From assembly GCF_002831585.1 (NCBI RefSeq), contig NZ_CP025113.1, positions 6,525,001 to 6,589,000 on the forward strand: a stretch of DNA of 64,000 nucleotides, in the 5' to 3' direction. Position 1 is the first letter of the stretch. Each line of letters begins with the position of its first letter. The notes beneath the pieces were generated by a model. That model did no database searches and was not told where the DNA came from. It saw only the letters and a list, made by a program, of their open reading frames with translations. Below are positions 53,900 through 61,302 of the stretch, piece by piece. The translations under genes were made by a program, and so were the position numbers. Origin of the DNA: Bradyrhizobium sp. SK17 (GTDB lineage: Bacteria; Pseudomonadota; Alphaproteobacteria; Rhizobiales; Xanthobacteraceae).

Positions 53900-54862
53900 A
53901 TGATGGTTTCCGCTTCGGACAAGGCGCTGTCGCGTCGCGCGGCATTGTTCGGTGGCCTTTGCCTGTGCTGCGCACCCGCACGATCGCGGGCGACGGCTTC
54001 GGCCGCCCCGGCGCCGATGGTCGAGGTCGCTCCCGGACTTCATGTGCGCCGCGGCGTGACCGAGGATGCCTCGGCCGGCAATTTCGACGCCATCGCCAAC
54101 CTTGCCTTCGTGATCGGACGCGACGCCGTCGCCGTGATCGATCCGGGCGGCAGCCTGCATGACGGACGGAGCCTGCGGCTTGCGATCCGCGCACGCACGC
54201 AATTGCCGATCCGCTATGTCGTGCTGTCGCATGTCCACCCCGACCATGTTTTCGGCGCCGCCGCCTTCAGGCAAGACGGGACAATCTTTGTCGGCCATTC
54301 CGAACTTCCGCAGCAACTCGCCGCCCGCGGCGCGTTCTATCGCAGCGGCCTCGAAAGGCTGCTGGGCGCAACGGAGGCCGGCGACGTCGTGGTGCCGACG
54401 ATGCTGGTGCGCAGGAGCGAGCCTGTCGAGCTTGATCTCGGTGGCCGCATCCTGCTGCTGACGGCCCATCCTCCCGCGCACACCGTCTCCGATCTCAGCG
54501 TGCTCGACAGGCAATCTGGCATCCTGCTGGCGAGCGACCTCCTGTTCGTCGATCGGGTGCCGGCGCTCGACGGCGATCTCAACGGGTGGCTCACGGAACT
54601 CGCGGCGATGCACACGTCCGGTACCCGGCACGCCGTTCCGGGGCACGGACCGCCGCTGGTGGAACTGCAAGAGGCAGTCACGCCACTGCAACGCTATTTG
54701 GCCCTGCTGCGCGACGAGACGCGCGCCGCGATTGGCCGGGGTCTATCGATCGAGGATGCAGCAAGCTCCGTCGCACAATCCGAACGCGCCCGCTGGCCGA
54801 TGTTCGACACCTATAATGGCCGCAACGTGATCGAGGCTTATCGGCGGCTGGAGTGGGAATGA
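53900..54862 (+). CDS. PQQ-associated (quinoprotein relay) metallo-beta-lactamase-fold hydrolase
   Basis: 320 residues from ATG 53900. The N-terminus SRRAALFGGLCLCCAPARSR is a twin-arginine-type signal. Metallo-beta-lactamase motifs are VVLSHVHPDHVFGAAAF (HxHxDH), HPPAHTVSDLSVL, and GHGPPLVELQE. It resembles the zinc hydrolase that often accompanies PQQ-dependent alcohol dehydrogenase genes together with the next two products. Its stop overlaps the CXXCW-rhodanese gene by four bases. Confidence 0.85.
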   Translation: MMVSASDKALSRRAALFGGLCLCCAPARSRATASAAPAPMVEVAPGLHVRRGVTEDASAGNFDAIANLAFVIGRDAVAVIDPGGSLHDGRSLRLAIRARTQLPIRYVVLSHVHPDHVFGAAAFRQDGTIFVGHSELPQQLAARGAFYRSGLERLLGATEAGDVVVPTMLVRRSEPVELDLGGRILLLTAHPPAHTVSDLSVLDRQSGILLASDLLFVDRVPALDGDLNGWLTELAAMHTSGTRHAVPGHGPPLVELQEAVTPLQRYLALLRDETRAAIGRGLSIEDAASSVAQSERARWPMFDTYNGRNVIEAYRRLEWE

Positions 54863-55425
54863 GGTGGAAGCATTGCCTGACGATCATCTGCGTCCCGCTG
54901 GCGATCATGGTGCACGCGACGGGCGCGCTCGCGCAGGACGATGCGCCACCCGAACCAGAGGGCCTCTGGCAGGGTCCGATGAACGGGCGCGTACCGGCGA
55001 CCGTTGCCGGCGGCACCGTGATCGCGACGCAGGAGCTTGCCGCGCTGTCGACCGGCGGGTCGACGGTGCTGATCGATGTTTCTCCCGCACCACGGCGTCC
55101 CGAACATCTGTCGTCGCCGTGGCTGCCGATGCCGCACCGGACCATCCCGCGCAGCGTCTGGATTCCGGGAGCCGGCGCCGGCGTCATCTCCGCCACGATG
55201 ATGGGCTATATCCGAGCGCGGCTGGCAGACCTGACGGCAGGCGACCGCGACAGGTCGATCGTGGTCTACTGCCGCGTCGATTGCTGGGCGAGCTGGAACG
55301 CCGCCAAGCGGCTGATCGCAGACGGCTATCGGCATGTGGCTTGGTATCCGGACGGCATCGAGGCCTGGCAGGACTCCGGCCTGCCCACCGCCATCACGGA
55401 GCCGGAAGGCCCGGCTGTACAATAA
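54859..55425 (+). CDS. PQQ-catabolism-associated CXXCW-type rhodanese-like protein
   Basis: 188 residues from ATG 54859, overlapping the preceding stop (ATGA). Signal peptide ATGALA-type (cleavage before QDDAPPEP). A rhodanese-like fold with the two-Cys active loop IVVYCRVDCWASWNAAKRL; two cysteines three residues apart, then Trp, match the CXXCW group linked to PQQ-dependent methanol or alcohol metabolism. It would act in the periplasm with the neighbouring relay proteins. Confidence 0.87.
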   Translation: MRWKHCLTIICVPLAIMVHATGALAQDDAPPEPEGLWQGPMNGRVPATVAGGTVIATQELAALSTGGSTVLIDVSPAPRRPEHLSSPWLPMPHRTIPRSVWIPGAGAGVISATMMGYIRARLADLTAGDRDRSIVVYCRVDCWASWNAAKRLIADGYRHVAWYPDGIEAWQDSGLPTAITEPEGPAVQ

Positions 55426-55444
55426 CCGCTCGACGAGGGACGCG

Positions 55445-56224
55445 ATGATGAAACGGCTTCTGATCTCGATGCTGTTCGCTGTTGCCGGCATCACCCTTGC
55501 CGCGGCGGACGACGGCACCGAACGCGAGGCGCGCTGGAAGAGCATCGCGGGCGATATTTTCGGTGAGCGGCCGATCGAAGACGGCAGCGCGCTCCTGAAG
55601 CTGAAGGTGCCCGAACAGGCAATGGATGCGGCCCTGGTGCCGATCAGCGTGGACTTCATCGGCGACCGGCCGATCACCTCGGTGTCGGTCGTCGTCGACA
55701 ACAACCCGATGCCGCTCGCGGGCCGGTTCCGGCTCGGTCCGGCGTTTGCGCGGCAGGACTTGAAGCTGCGGATACGCGTCAACGAATTCACCCTGATCCA
55801 CGCGGTCGCCGAGACCGGCGACGGCAGGCTCTACGCAGTGTCGCAATATATCAGGGCCGCCGGCGGCTGCTCCGCGCCGAGCGCCACCGCGTCAGCCGAC
55901 GTGCTGGCTCGGATGGGCAGGATGCAGCTGCGACGCGAACGCTCGATCGACGCCTCGCTGGTGCCATCGCGTCTCCTCATCAGCCATCCGAACTACAGCG
56001 GGATGCAGCAGAACGCGAGCGGCGACTACACCCCGGCACGCTATCTCGAGCGTGTCTCGGTCAGTGTCGGCGGCGTCAGCGTGTTCGACATGGATGGTGG
56101 CATCTCGTTGAGCGAAGACCCATCGATCGGCTTCACCTATGTCGCCAGGGGCAACGCCGAGGTCGACGTCAGGGTGCAGGACAGTTCGTCGGCGCAATTC
56201 GCGCAGCACTTCGATGCGCTTTAG
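55445..56224 (+). CDS. Quinoprotein-dehydrogenase-associated SoxYZ-like carrier
   Basis: 259 residues from ATG 55445 (MMKRLLISMLFAVAGITLAA) with signal peptide. Residues about 35-140 resemble SoxY (KLKVPEQAMDAALVPISVDF, ending in RAAGGCSAPSA with the carrier-type Cys). Residues about 165-259 resemble SoxZ (LLISHPNYSGMQQNASGDYT, SVFDMDGGISLSEDPSIGF). This fused SoxY-SoxZ is the third member of a three-gene PQQ-linked relay. No PQQ dehydrogenase or pqq gene occurs in this window. Confidence 0.87.
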   Translation: MMKRLLISMLFAVAGITLAAADDGTEREARWKSIAGDIFGERPIEDGSALLKLKVPEQAMDAALVPISVDFIGDRPITSVSVVVDNNPMPLAGRFRLGPAFARQDLKLRIRVNEFTLIHAVAETGDGRLYAVSQYIRAAGGCSAPSATASADVLARMGRMQLRRERSIDASLVPSRLLISHPNYSGMQQNASGDYTPARYLERVSVSVGGVSVFDMDGGISLSEDPSIGFTYVARGNAEVDVRVQDSSSAQFAQHFDAL

Positions 56225-56493
56225 GCCGGCCGCCGGCGAGCGAGTTCCAGCCACGTCATAGGGAACCGCGGCCGAACCTTTGGCATCGCGCCCGAGCTGG
56301 ATTGGAAAATCGAGCGCCGCAATTGGCTGAACAGCGTGTCAGGCTGCCGTAAGCTCCGTCGCGTCAAATGGCGCGATCCTGTGCGTCTTGGATAAACGGA
56401 CTAATCCCAATGTCGAAACTGTACATCACACATCGCCTGCTTTTCGCCGCGATTCCGCGCTGCTAGACTTTCCGCGGGTTGGGAGGGACATGC

Positions 56494-56877
56494 ATGTTCA
56501 GGAAACTACTACTCGGTCTCGCCGTGATTGCCTTTGCCGGCACAGCCGTCGCGCAGCAAAGCGGTATCAAGCGAACGCCGCTGCAAAAGGTCGATTTCCC
56601 GCCGGGCTACAACACGGTCACGGCGATTGCCGAGGTTCCCGCCGGGGGTGCGTCGGGGCGCCACACCCATCCCGGGGCCGAAACCGGCTATGTGCTCGAG
56701 GGCGAGCTCGAGCTTCTGATCGACGGCAAGCCGCCGTTGAAGCTGAAGGCGGGCGACTCCTACCAGATCCCGGAAGGTGCGGTGCACGACGCCAGAACGT
56801 CCGGCGACAAGCCGCTCAAGGTGCTCGGAATCTACATCGTCAAGGCCGGCGAGCCCCTGGCGAAACCAGCGCCGTGA
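56494..56877 (+). CDS. Secreted single-domain cupin
   Basis: 127 residues from ATG 56494 (MFRKLLLGLAVIAFAGTAVA), signal peptide ending before QQSGIKR. A cupin fold with the metal-type motifs GASGRHTHPGAETGYVLEGE and IPEGAVHDARTSG, three His and one Glu. Such small exported cupins have varied roles. It follows the PQQ-linked cluster by 269 bases and is not clearly part of it. Confidence 0.87.
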   Translation: MFRKLLLGLAVIAFAGTAVAQQSGIKRTPLQKVDFPPGYNTVTAIAEVPAGGASGRHTHPGAETGYVLEGELELLIDGKPPLKLKAGDSYQIPEGAVHDARTSGDKPLKVLGIYIVKAGEPLAKPAP

Positions 56878-56995
56878 ACCGAACCAATTGGCGTTCGACC
56901 ACTTGGTTCATGCTAGCTTCAGGTGCGGTGCGCAACGATTTCAGTTCGCCGGACCTCTGATTTTTTGCCTGTTTGCAGGGATATGAACCGAACCG

Positions 56996-57781
56996 ATGCG
57001 CGGTAAATTTCGCAGGATTTCATTGCCGCGCCGTCTCGTCGCCGACCTGATGTACGCGTCGGCCGGCGTGCCGTTCGTGTCCCTGACGCGCTCGCTGAAC
57101 GTCCGTGCCGTGGTCGAGGCCCGCGCCCGCGCCGAGCAGGCTCCAGGCTGGGCCGCAATCTTCGTCAAGGCATTCGCGCTGGTCGCAAAGACCGAGCCGA
57201 CCCTGCGCACCCTGCACGTCAAATGGCCCTGGCCCTGTCTCTACGAGCTGCCGTGCAGCGTCGGAATGGTTGCCATTGCGCGCGTCGAGAAGGGTGAGGA
57301 TTGTGTGCTGTTCGAACGCGTCCGCGGCGCCGACGAGATGGCGCTCACGGACGTCGATGCGCTGATCCGGCGCGCCAAGACGGCGCCGCTGCACGAAATC
57401 CCCTCGTTCCGCAAAACCCTCTGCGTAACGCGCCTGCCGTTTCCGCTGCGCCGCCTGGCATGGGCGATCGGGATGAATTTCGGCCGGCAGCGCGCCAATT
57501 TCTGCGGCAGCTTCGGCGTGACCTCGGTAGCCGCCTACGGCCCGGGCGAGTTGCATGCGCTGAGCCCCGGCCCGTTCCTGCTGAGCTACGGCGTGGTCAA
57601 GCCGGATCAGACTGTCGATGTGGTGCTGCGCTGGGACCATCTGGTCTGCGATGCCGCCCTGATCGCCCAGACGATGACCCGGCTCGAGCAGGTGCTGGGC
57701 GGCGAAATTGCCGCGGAGCTGGACGCGATCCAGCCACCATCCGAGGCGCGGCCGGTCCGGGCGGCCGGAAATCGTCCCTGA
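56996..57781 (+). CDS. Chloramphenicol-acetyltransferase-like (E2-type) acyltransferase domain protein
   Basis: 261 residues. The CAT/E2 acyltransferase fold is seen from LTRSLNVRAVVEARARAEQA, FALVAKTEPTLRTLHVKW and a C-terminal QTVDVVLRWDHLVCDAALIA, where DHLVCDA matches the E2 active-site DHRxxDG. There is no lipoyl or E1-binding domain, so it is not a true 2-oxoacid dehydrogenase subunit. Substrate unknown. A basic N-terminus (RGKFRRISLPRR) is notable. Confidence 0.8.
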   Translation: MRGKFRRISLPRRLVADLMYASAGVPFVSLTRSLNVRAVVEARARAEQAPGWAAIFVKAFALVAKTEPTLRTLHVKWPWPCLYELPCSVGMVAIARVEKGEDCVLFERVRGADEMALTDVDALIRRAKTAPLHEIPSFRKTLCVTRLPFPLRRLAWAIGMNFGRQRANFCGSFGVTSVAAYGPGELHALSPGPFLLSYGVVKPDQTVDVVLRWDHLVCDAALIAQTMTRLEQVLGGEIAAELDAIQPPSEARPVRAAGNRP

Positions 57782-57838
57782 GGGGGCCAAAACGGCCGGA
57801 ATTTGCGCCGATTCGGCCCAAAAGGCCCGGCGTTTCGT

Positions 57839-57867
57839 TTGACAGGACCGGACTTTCTCCTTAAGAC
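57839..57867 (+). promoter_or_regulatory. Candidate rpsD promoter
   Basis: TTGACA (57839-57844), a 17-base spacer and TAAGAC (57862-57867). This would start transcription near 57875 and leave a leader of about 180 bases before rpsD, which holds strong hairpins. Confidence 0.6.
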
Positions 57868-57876
57868 CACCCTTGC

Positions 57877-57972
57877 TCGCGGGCCGGTTTCGGCCCGCGA
57901 TGCGTTTCGCGACCCGTGGTTCTCCCCGAGCTTTCGAGGCGGACCTGTCGGTACGGGCCTTTTGGCCGGTAC
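57877..57972 (+). promoter_or_regulatory. Structured 5' leader of rpsD with two hairpins
   Basis: TCGCGGGCC (57877-57885) and GGCCCGCGA (57892-57900) are perfect nine-base arms at the expected 5' end of the mRNA. A second hairpin around 57950-57972 pairs GTACGGGCC with GGCCGGTAC (one mismatch) around a TTTT loop. The position suits ribosomal-protein autoregulation, but no motif matches a known S4 site. Confidence 0.5.
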
Positions 57973-58052
57973 ACAGGAGGGCGCGTCTCCTCAAACCTGA
58001 AACTGACAAAACGCCGGTCGCCCTGTTGCGACGGCTACACAAAGAGGACGCG

Positions 58053-58669
58053 ATGACAAAGCGCAGTGAGGCGAAGTACAAGATCGATCGCCGCATGGGC
58101 CAGAACATCTGGGGCCGCCCGAAGAGCCCCGTGAACCGCCGCGAGTACGGCCCCGGCCAGCACGGCCAGCGCCGCAAGGGCAAGCTCTCCGACTTCGGCG
58201 TGCAGCTCCGCGCCAAGCAGAAGCTCAAGGGCTACTACGCCAACATTTCGGAGCGCCAGTTCCACGGCATCTATGTCGAAGCCAGCCGCCTGAAGGGCGA
58301 CACCGGCGAGAACCTGATCGGCCTGCTCGAGCGCCGTCTCGATACCGTGGTGTATCGCGCCAAGTTCGTCTCGACCATGTTCGCCGCGCGCCAGTTCATC
58401 AACCACGGCCACGTCAAGGTGAACGGCCGCAAGGTCAACATCGGCAGCTACAAGCTGAAGGTCGGCGACGTCGTCGAGGTCAAGGAATCCTCCAAGCAGC
58501 TCACCCCGGTGCTGGAAGCAAGCCAGCTGCCCGAGCGCGACGTGCCCGACTTCATCGAAGTCGATCACTCCAAGATGACTGCGAAGTACGCCCGTACCCC
58601 GGCCTCTCGGACGTGCCGTTCCCGGTGCAGATGGAGCCGCATCTGATCGTCGAATTCTATTCGCGCTGA
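58053..58669 (+). pseudogene. rpsD: 30S ribosomal protein S4, with a one-base deletion near the 3' end
   Basis: From ATG 58053 the product is S4: [80 protein letters not shown] and [20 protein letters not shown]. After [13 protein letters not shown] the frame breaks: it reads [14 protein letters not shown] and stops at 58646. Shifting the frame by one base at about 58597-58602 (CCCCGG, missing one G) gives [22 protein letters not shown] and stop at 58669, the normal S4 end and total of 205 residues. S4 is essential, so a sequencing or assembly error is the simplest explanation. Confidence 0.9.
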
Positions 58670-58692
58670 TCGCAGCACGCATGCGAGATCCG

Positions 58693-58721
58693 AAAGGCCC
58701 CGGTTTTGCCGGGGCCTTTTT
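58693..58721 (+). terminator. Rho-independent terminator of rpsD
   Basis: AAAGGCCCCGG (58693-58703), loop TTTTG, CCGGGGCCTTT (58709-58719) continuing into TT. It is 24 bases after the expected (frame-corrected) stop of rpsD. Confidence 0.92.
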
Positions 58722-58761
58722 GTTTGGCTAAAGTCAGGGCATATCGACCGAGAGAGACATC

Positions 58762-59829
58762 ATGCACTACACCCCTGCCCGTCCCGATCCGAAGGCGCCA
58801 CCTGTCCGCATCAACCTGCTGTCGGACACCCAGACCAGGCCAACGCCGGCGATGCGCGAAGCGATGGCCAGGGCGGAGGTCGGCGACGAGCAGGTCGGCG
58901 ACGATCCGACCACCAATGAGCTCTGCGCCCGCGTCGCCGATATGCTCGGCAAGGAGGCCGCGGTCTTCATGCCGTCGGGCACGATGTGCAACGTCGCGGC
59001 GACGCTGGCCTATTGCCGGCCGGGGGACGAGATCCTGGCGCATGCCACCGCCCATATCATCGCGCGCGAGGGCGGCGCGCATGCGGCGCTCGGCGGCTTC
59101 CAGATCACCCAGCTGCCGGGCGACGACGGCCAGTTCACGCCGGATACGTTCCGCACCGCGCTGCATCCGCGCACCCGCTACCAGCCGCCGCAGGTGCTGG
59201 TCAGCGTCGAGCAGACCGCCAATATCGGCGGCGGCACGATCTGGAAGAAGGCTGCGCTCGACGAGATCGTGCGGATCGCCCGGGATCACGACCTCGCCAC
59301 CCATATGGACGGCGCGCGGCTCCTGAACGCGACCGTCGCATCCGGCATCTCGGCGCGCGACATGACCGCTGGCTGGGACTCCGCCTGGATCGACTTCTCG
59401 AAGGGCCTGGGCGCGCCGATCGGCGGCGTGATCGCCGGAACCAAAGCTTTCATCGACGACGTCTGGCGCTGGAAGCAGCGGCTCGGCGGCTCGATGCGGC
59501 AGTCCGGCATCTCGGCCGCCGCCTGCATCTACGCGCTCGATCACCATGTCGACCGCCTCGCCGACGATCACGCCAATGCGCGGGCGCTGGCGCGCGGGCT
59601 GGCGCAGATCAACGGCATCGCGGTGCAGGCGCCGGAAACCAACCTCGTCTTCTTCATGCCCGACGGCGCCGGCGTATCGGGCGCCAGGATGGTCGCCGAG
59701 TTGCGCAAGCGCGGCGTGACACTCGCCATGATGGACGGCCGGATCAGGGCATGCACGCATCTCGACGTCACGGCTGCGATGATCGAGGAAGCGATCGGCC
59801 ACGTCAGGGACATCGTGCGCGCGGCGTAG
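58762..59829 (+). CDS. Low-specificity L-threonine aldolase family protein
   Basis: 355 residues from ATG 58762 (or the in-frame ATG nearby). PLP fold type I: TQTRPTPAMREAMARAEVGD, ADMLGKEAAVFMPSGTMCNV, HMDGARLLNATVASGISARD, and the PLP-Lys in DFSKGLGAPIGGVIAGTKA. It cleaves L-threonine or L-allo-threonine to glycine and acetaldehyde. The gene follows the rpsD terminator and is followed by a palindromic repeat. Confidence 0.93.
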   Translation: MHYTPARPDPKAPPVRINLLSDTQTRPTPAMREAMARAEVGDEQVGDDPTTNELCARVADMLGKEAAVFMPSGTMCNVAATLAYCRPGDEILAHATAHIIAREGGAHAALGGFQITQLPGDDGQFTPDTFRTALHPRTRYQPPQVLVSVEQTANIGGGTIWKKAALDEIVRIARDHDLATHMDGARLLNATVASGISARDMTAGWDSAWIDFSKGLGAPIGGVIAGTKAFIDDVWRWKQRLGGSMRQSGISAAACIYALDHHVDRLADDHANARALARGLAQINGIAVQAPETNLVFFMPDGAGVSGARMVAELRKRGVTLAMMDGRIRACTHLDVTAAMIEEAIGHVRDIVRAA

Positions 59830-59840
59830 CTCCCACAGCT

Positions 59841-59923
59841 TCATCGCGAGGAACGGGAACGGCCAAGCAATCCGTGCTCAGTGAGCGGCGGAATCGACTG
59901 CTTCGCTTTCGCTCGCAATGACG
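59841..59923. repeat. Palindromic repeat, second copy of the 31335 family
   Basis: Left half TCATCGCGAGGAACGG and CCAAGCAATCCGTG; right half CGACTGCTTCGCTTTCGCTC with GCAATGACGGA. Same TCGCGAGGA/AAGCAATCC and CTTCGCT/GCAATGACGG signatures as at 31335-31422. Located between convergent threonine aldolase and serine hydrolase genes. Confidence 0.78.
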
Positions 59924-59942
59924 GACAGATCGTCTTGCCCGG

Positions 59943-61232
59943 TCAACGCCCCATCGCCTGATAGATCAGCGTCTTCAATTCCTGCTGGATCCGGCCGCGC
60001 TGTGACGGCGTCTGCACCATGAAGATGCCGAATAGATCGTCGGCGGGATCGATGAAGAAGAACGTGCCGCCGACGCCGTCCCAGCGATATTCGCCCAATG
60101 GCCAATTCGTGTTCTCCGGCACGGAGGTGCGGACCGCGAGGCCGAGGCCGAAGCCGGAGTTCGGGCCGGGATAATAGTTCTTGTCACGGACGACCCCGGT
60201 CTCCGGACCGATATGATCCGACGCCATCAGTGCGATCGTTTCCGGCTTCAGGTAGCGCTTCCCCTGATAGCTGCCGCCGTTCAGCAGCATCTGCGAGAAG
60301 CGTGCATAGTCACCGATGGTGCCAACCATGCCACCGCCACCGGATTCCCATCGCAGCAGCCGGCGCGGGTCGCGGATGTCGGCGACCGGACTGATGGTAC
60401 GGTCCTTCGGCATCGGCTCCGCAATCAGTGGCCATTTCGCAGGGTCGGTCACGTAGAACGCCGTCTCGTTCATTCCGAGCGGACCGAGCAGCCGTTCCTT
60501 CTCGACCTGAAACAGGGAATTGCCGGTGATCACCTCGATGACGCGGCCGAGCACGTCGGTGGAATGGCCGTAATCCCACTGCGTACCGGGTTGCTCGGCG
60601 AGCGGCAGAGCCGTGAGCCGCGCGACAAATTCGGTATTGTCGGGATCGTTGTTGAACAGACCGGCATCGGCGTAGTCCTTGTTCACGATCCCGCCGCCGT
60701 AATAGCCATAGGGCAATCCGGCCGTGTGGCGCATCAGGTCTTCGATCGTCACGGGACGCTTGAGCGGCTCCTGTGTCATCACCGTCTTGCCGTCCTCGCC
60801 ACGCCTCTCGACGCCGACCTTCATCTTGGCAAAGGGCGGGACATACTTCGACACCGGATCGCTGAGCGCGAGCTTGCCCTCTTCCACCAGCATCATCGCG
60901 ATCACGGTGGTGATCGGCTTCGACATCGAGTAGAGGCGGAAGATGGTGTCCGGGCTCATCGACAACTCGGTGGCGATGTCGCGCACCCCGAAGCTCTCGA
61001 AGTAGACCGGCTTGCCATGCTGCTGCAGCAGCAGGATCGCGCCGGGAATCTTGCCGGTCGCGACCTCGTTCCTGACATAGTCGGACACCTTGGCGAGGCC
61101 TGCCGCCGAGAAGCTGTGCGCCTCGGAACCGGCCTTCGCACCCGTTGCGACCAACGCGAGCACGAGTGCCGCGACGACTGCGCGGCACCCACGCATATAA
61201 GAGCATGATCCGCTTCGATTGAATCGGATCAT
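59943..61232 (-). CDS. Class C beta-lactamase-like serine hydrolase (copy 1), start inside a repeat
   Basis: The nucleophile motif SxxK is SMSKPITTVIAMMLVEEGKL (Ser-Met-Ser-Lys), followed by the Tyr motif WDYGHSTDVLGRVIEV and a C-terminal YRWDGVGGTFFFIDPADDLF. The signal peptide includes AVVAALVLALVATGAKAGSE. ATG 61196 has no room for a ribosome binding site because a palindrome abuts it; ATG 61232, inside the palindrome, is preceded by AAGGAATAAGAGC and gives MIRFNRSGSCSYMRGC, 429 residues. The periplasmic enzyme may be an esterase or D-aminopeptidase. A close paralogue is encoded immediately upstream. Confidence 0.85.
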   Translation of the reverse strand: MIRFNRSGSCSYMRGCRAVVAALVLALVATGAKAGSEAHSFSAAGLAKVSDYVRNEVATGKIPGAILLLQQHGKPVYFESFGVRDIATELSMSPDTIFRLYSMSKPITTVIAMMLVEEGKLALSDPVSKYVPPFAKMKVGVERRGEDGKTVMTQEPLKRPVTIEDLMRHTAGLPYGYYGGGIVNKDYADAGLFNNDPDNTEFVARLTALPLAEQPGTQWDYGHSTDVLGRVIEVITGNSLFQVEKERLLGPLGMNETAFYVTDPAKWPLIAEPMPKDRTISPVADIRDPRRLLRWESGGGGMVGTIGDYARFSQMLLNGGSYQGKRYLKPETIALMASDHIGPETGVVRDKNYYPGPNSGFGLGLAVRTSVPENTNWPLGEYRWDGVGGTFFFIDPADDLFGIFMVQTPSQRGRIQQELKTLIYQAMGR

Positions 61233-61302
61233 GCTCTTATTCCTTCTTCTTGAAGCGTTTTCTTCACGCGAACCGGTATCCACTTCGCTCGAAACCGCTC
61301 TA
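61197..61302. repeat. Composite repeat: 16-base-arm palindrome plus GTTTCGAGCGAAGTGG element
   Basis: ATAAGAGCATGATCCG (61197-61212) and CGGATCATGCTCTTAT (61225-61240) are perfect arms. The rest, 61253-61302, is a copy of the 28431 family ending in the TAG stop of the upstream serine hydrolase gene. Together they fill the gap between the two paralogous genes. Confidence 0.88.

Noticed and set aside
56388..56960. 190-residue ORF over the cupin
   Set aside because: Out-of-frame Arg-rich product; the cupin in the other frame has a signal peptide and metal motifs.
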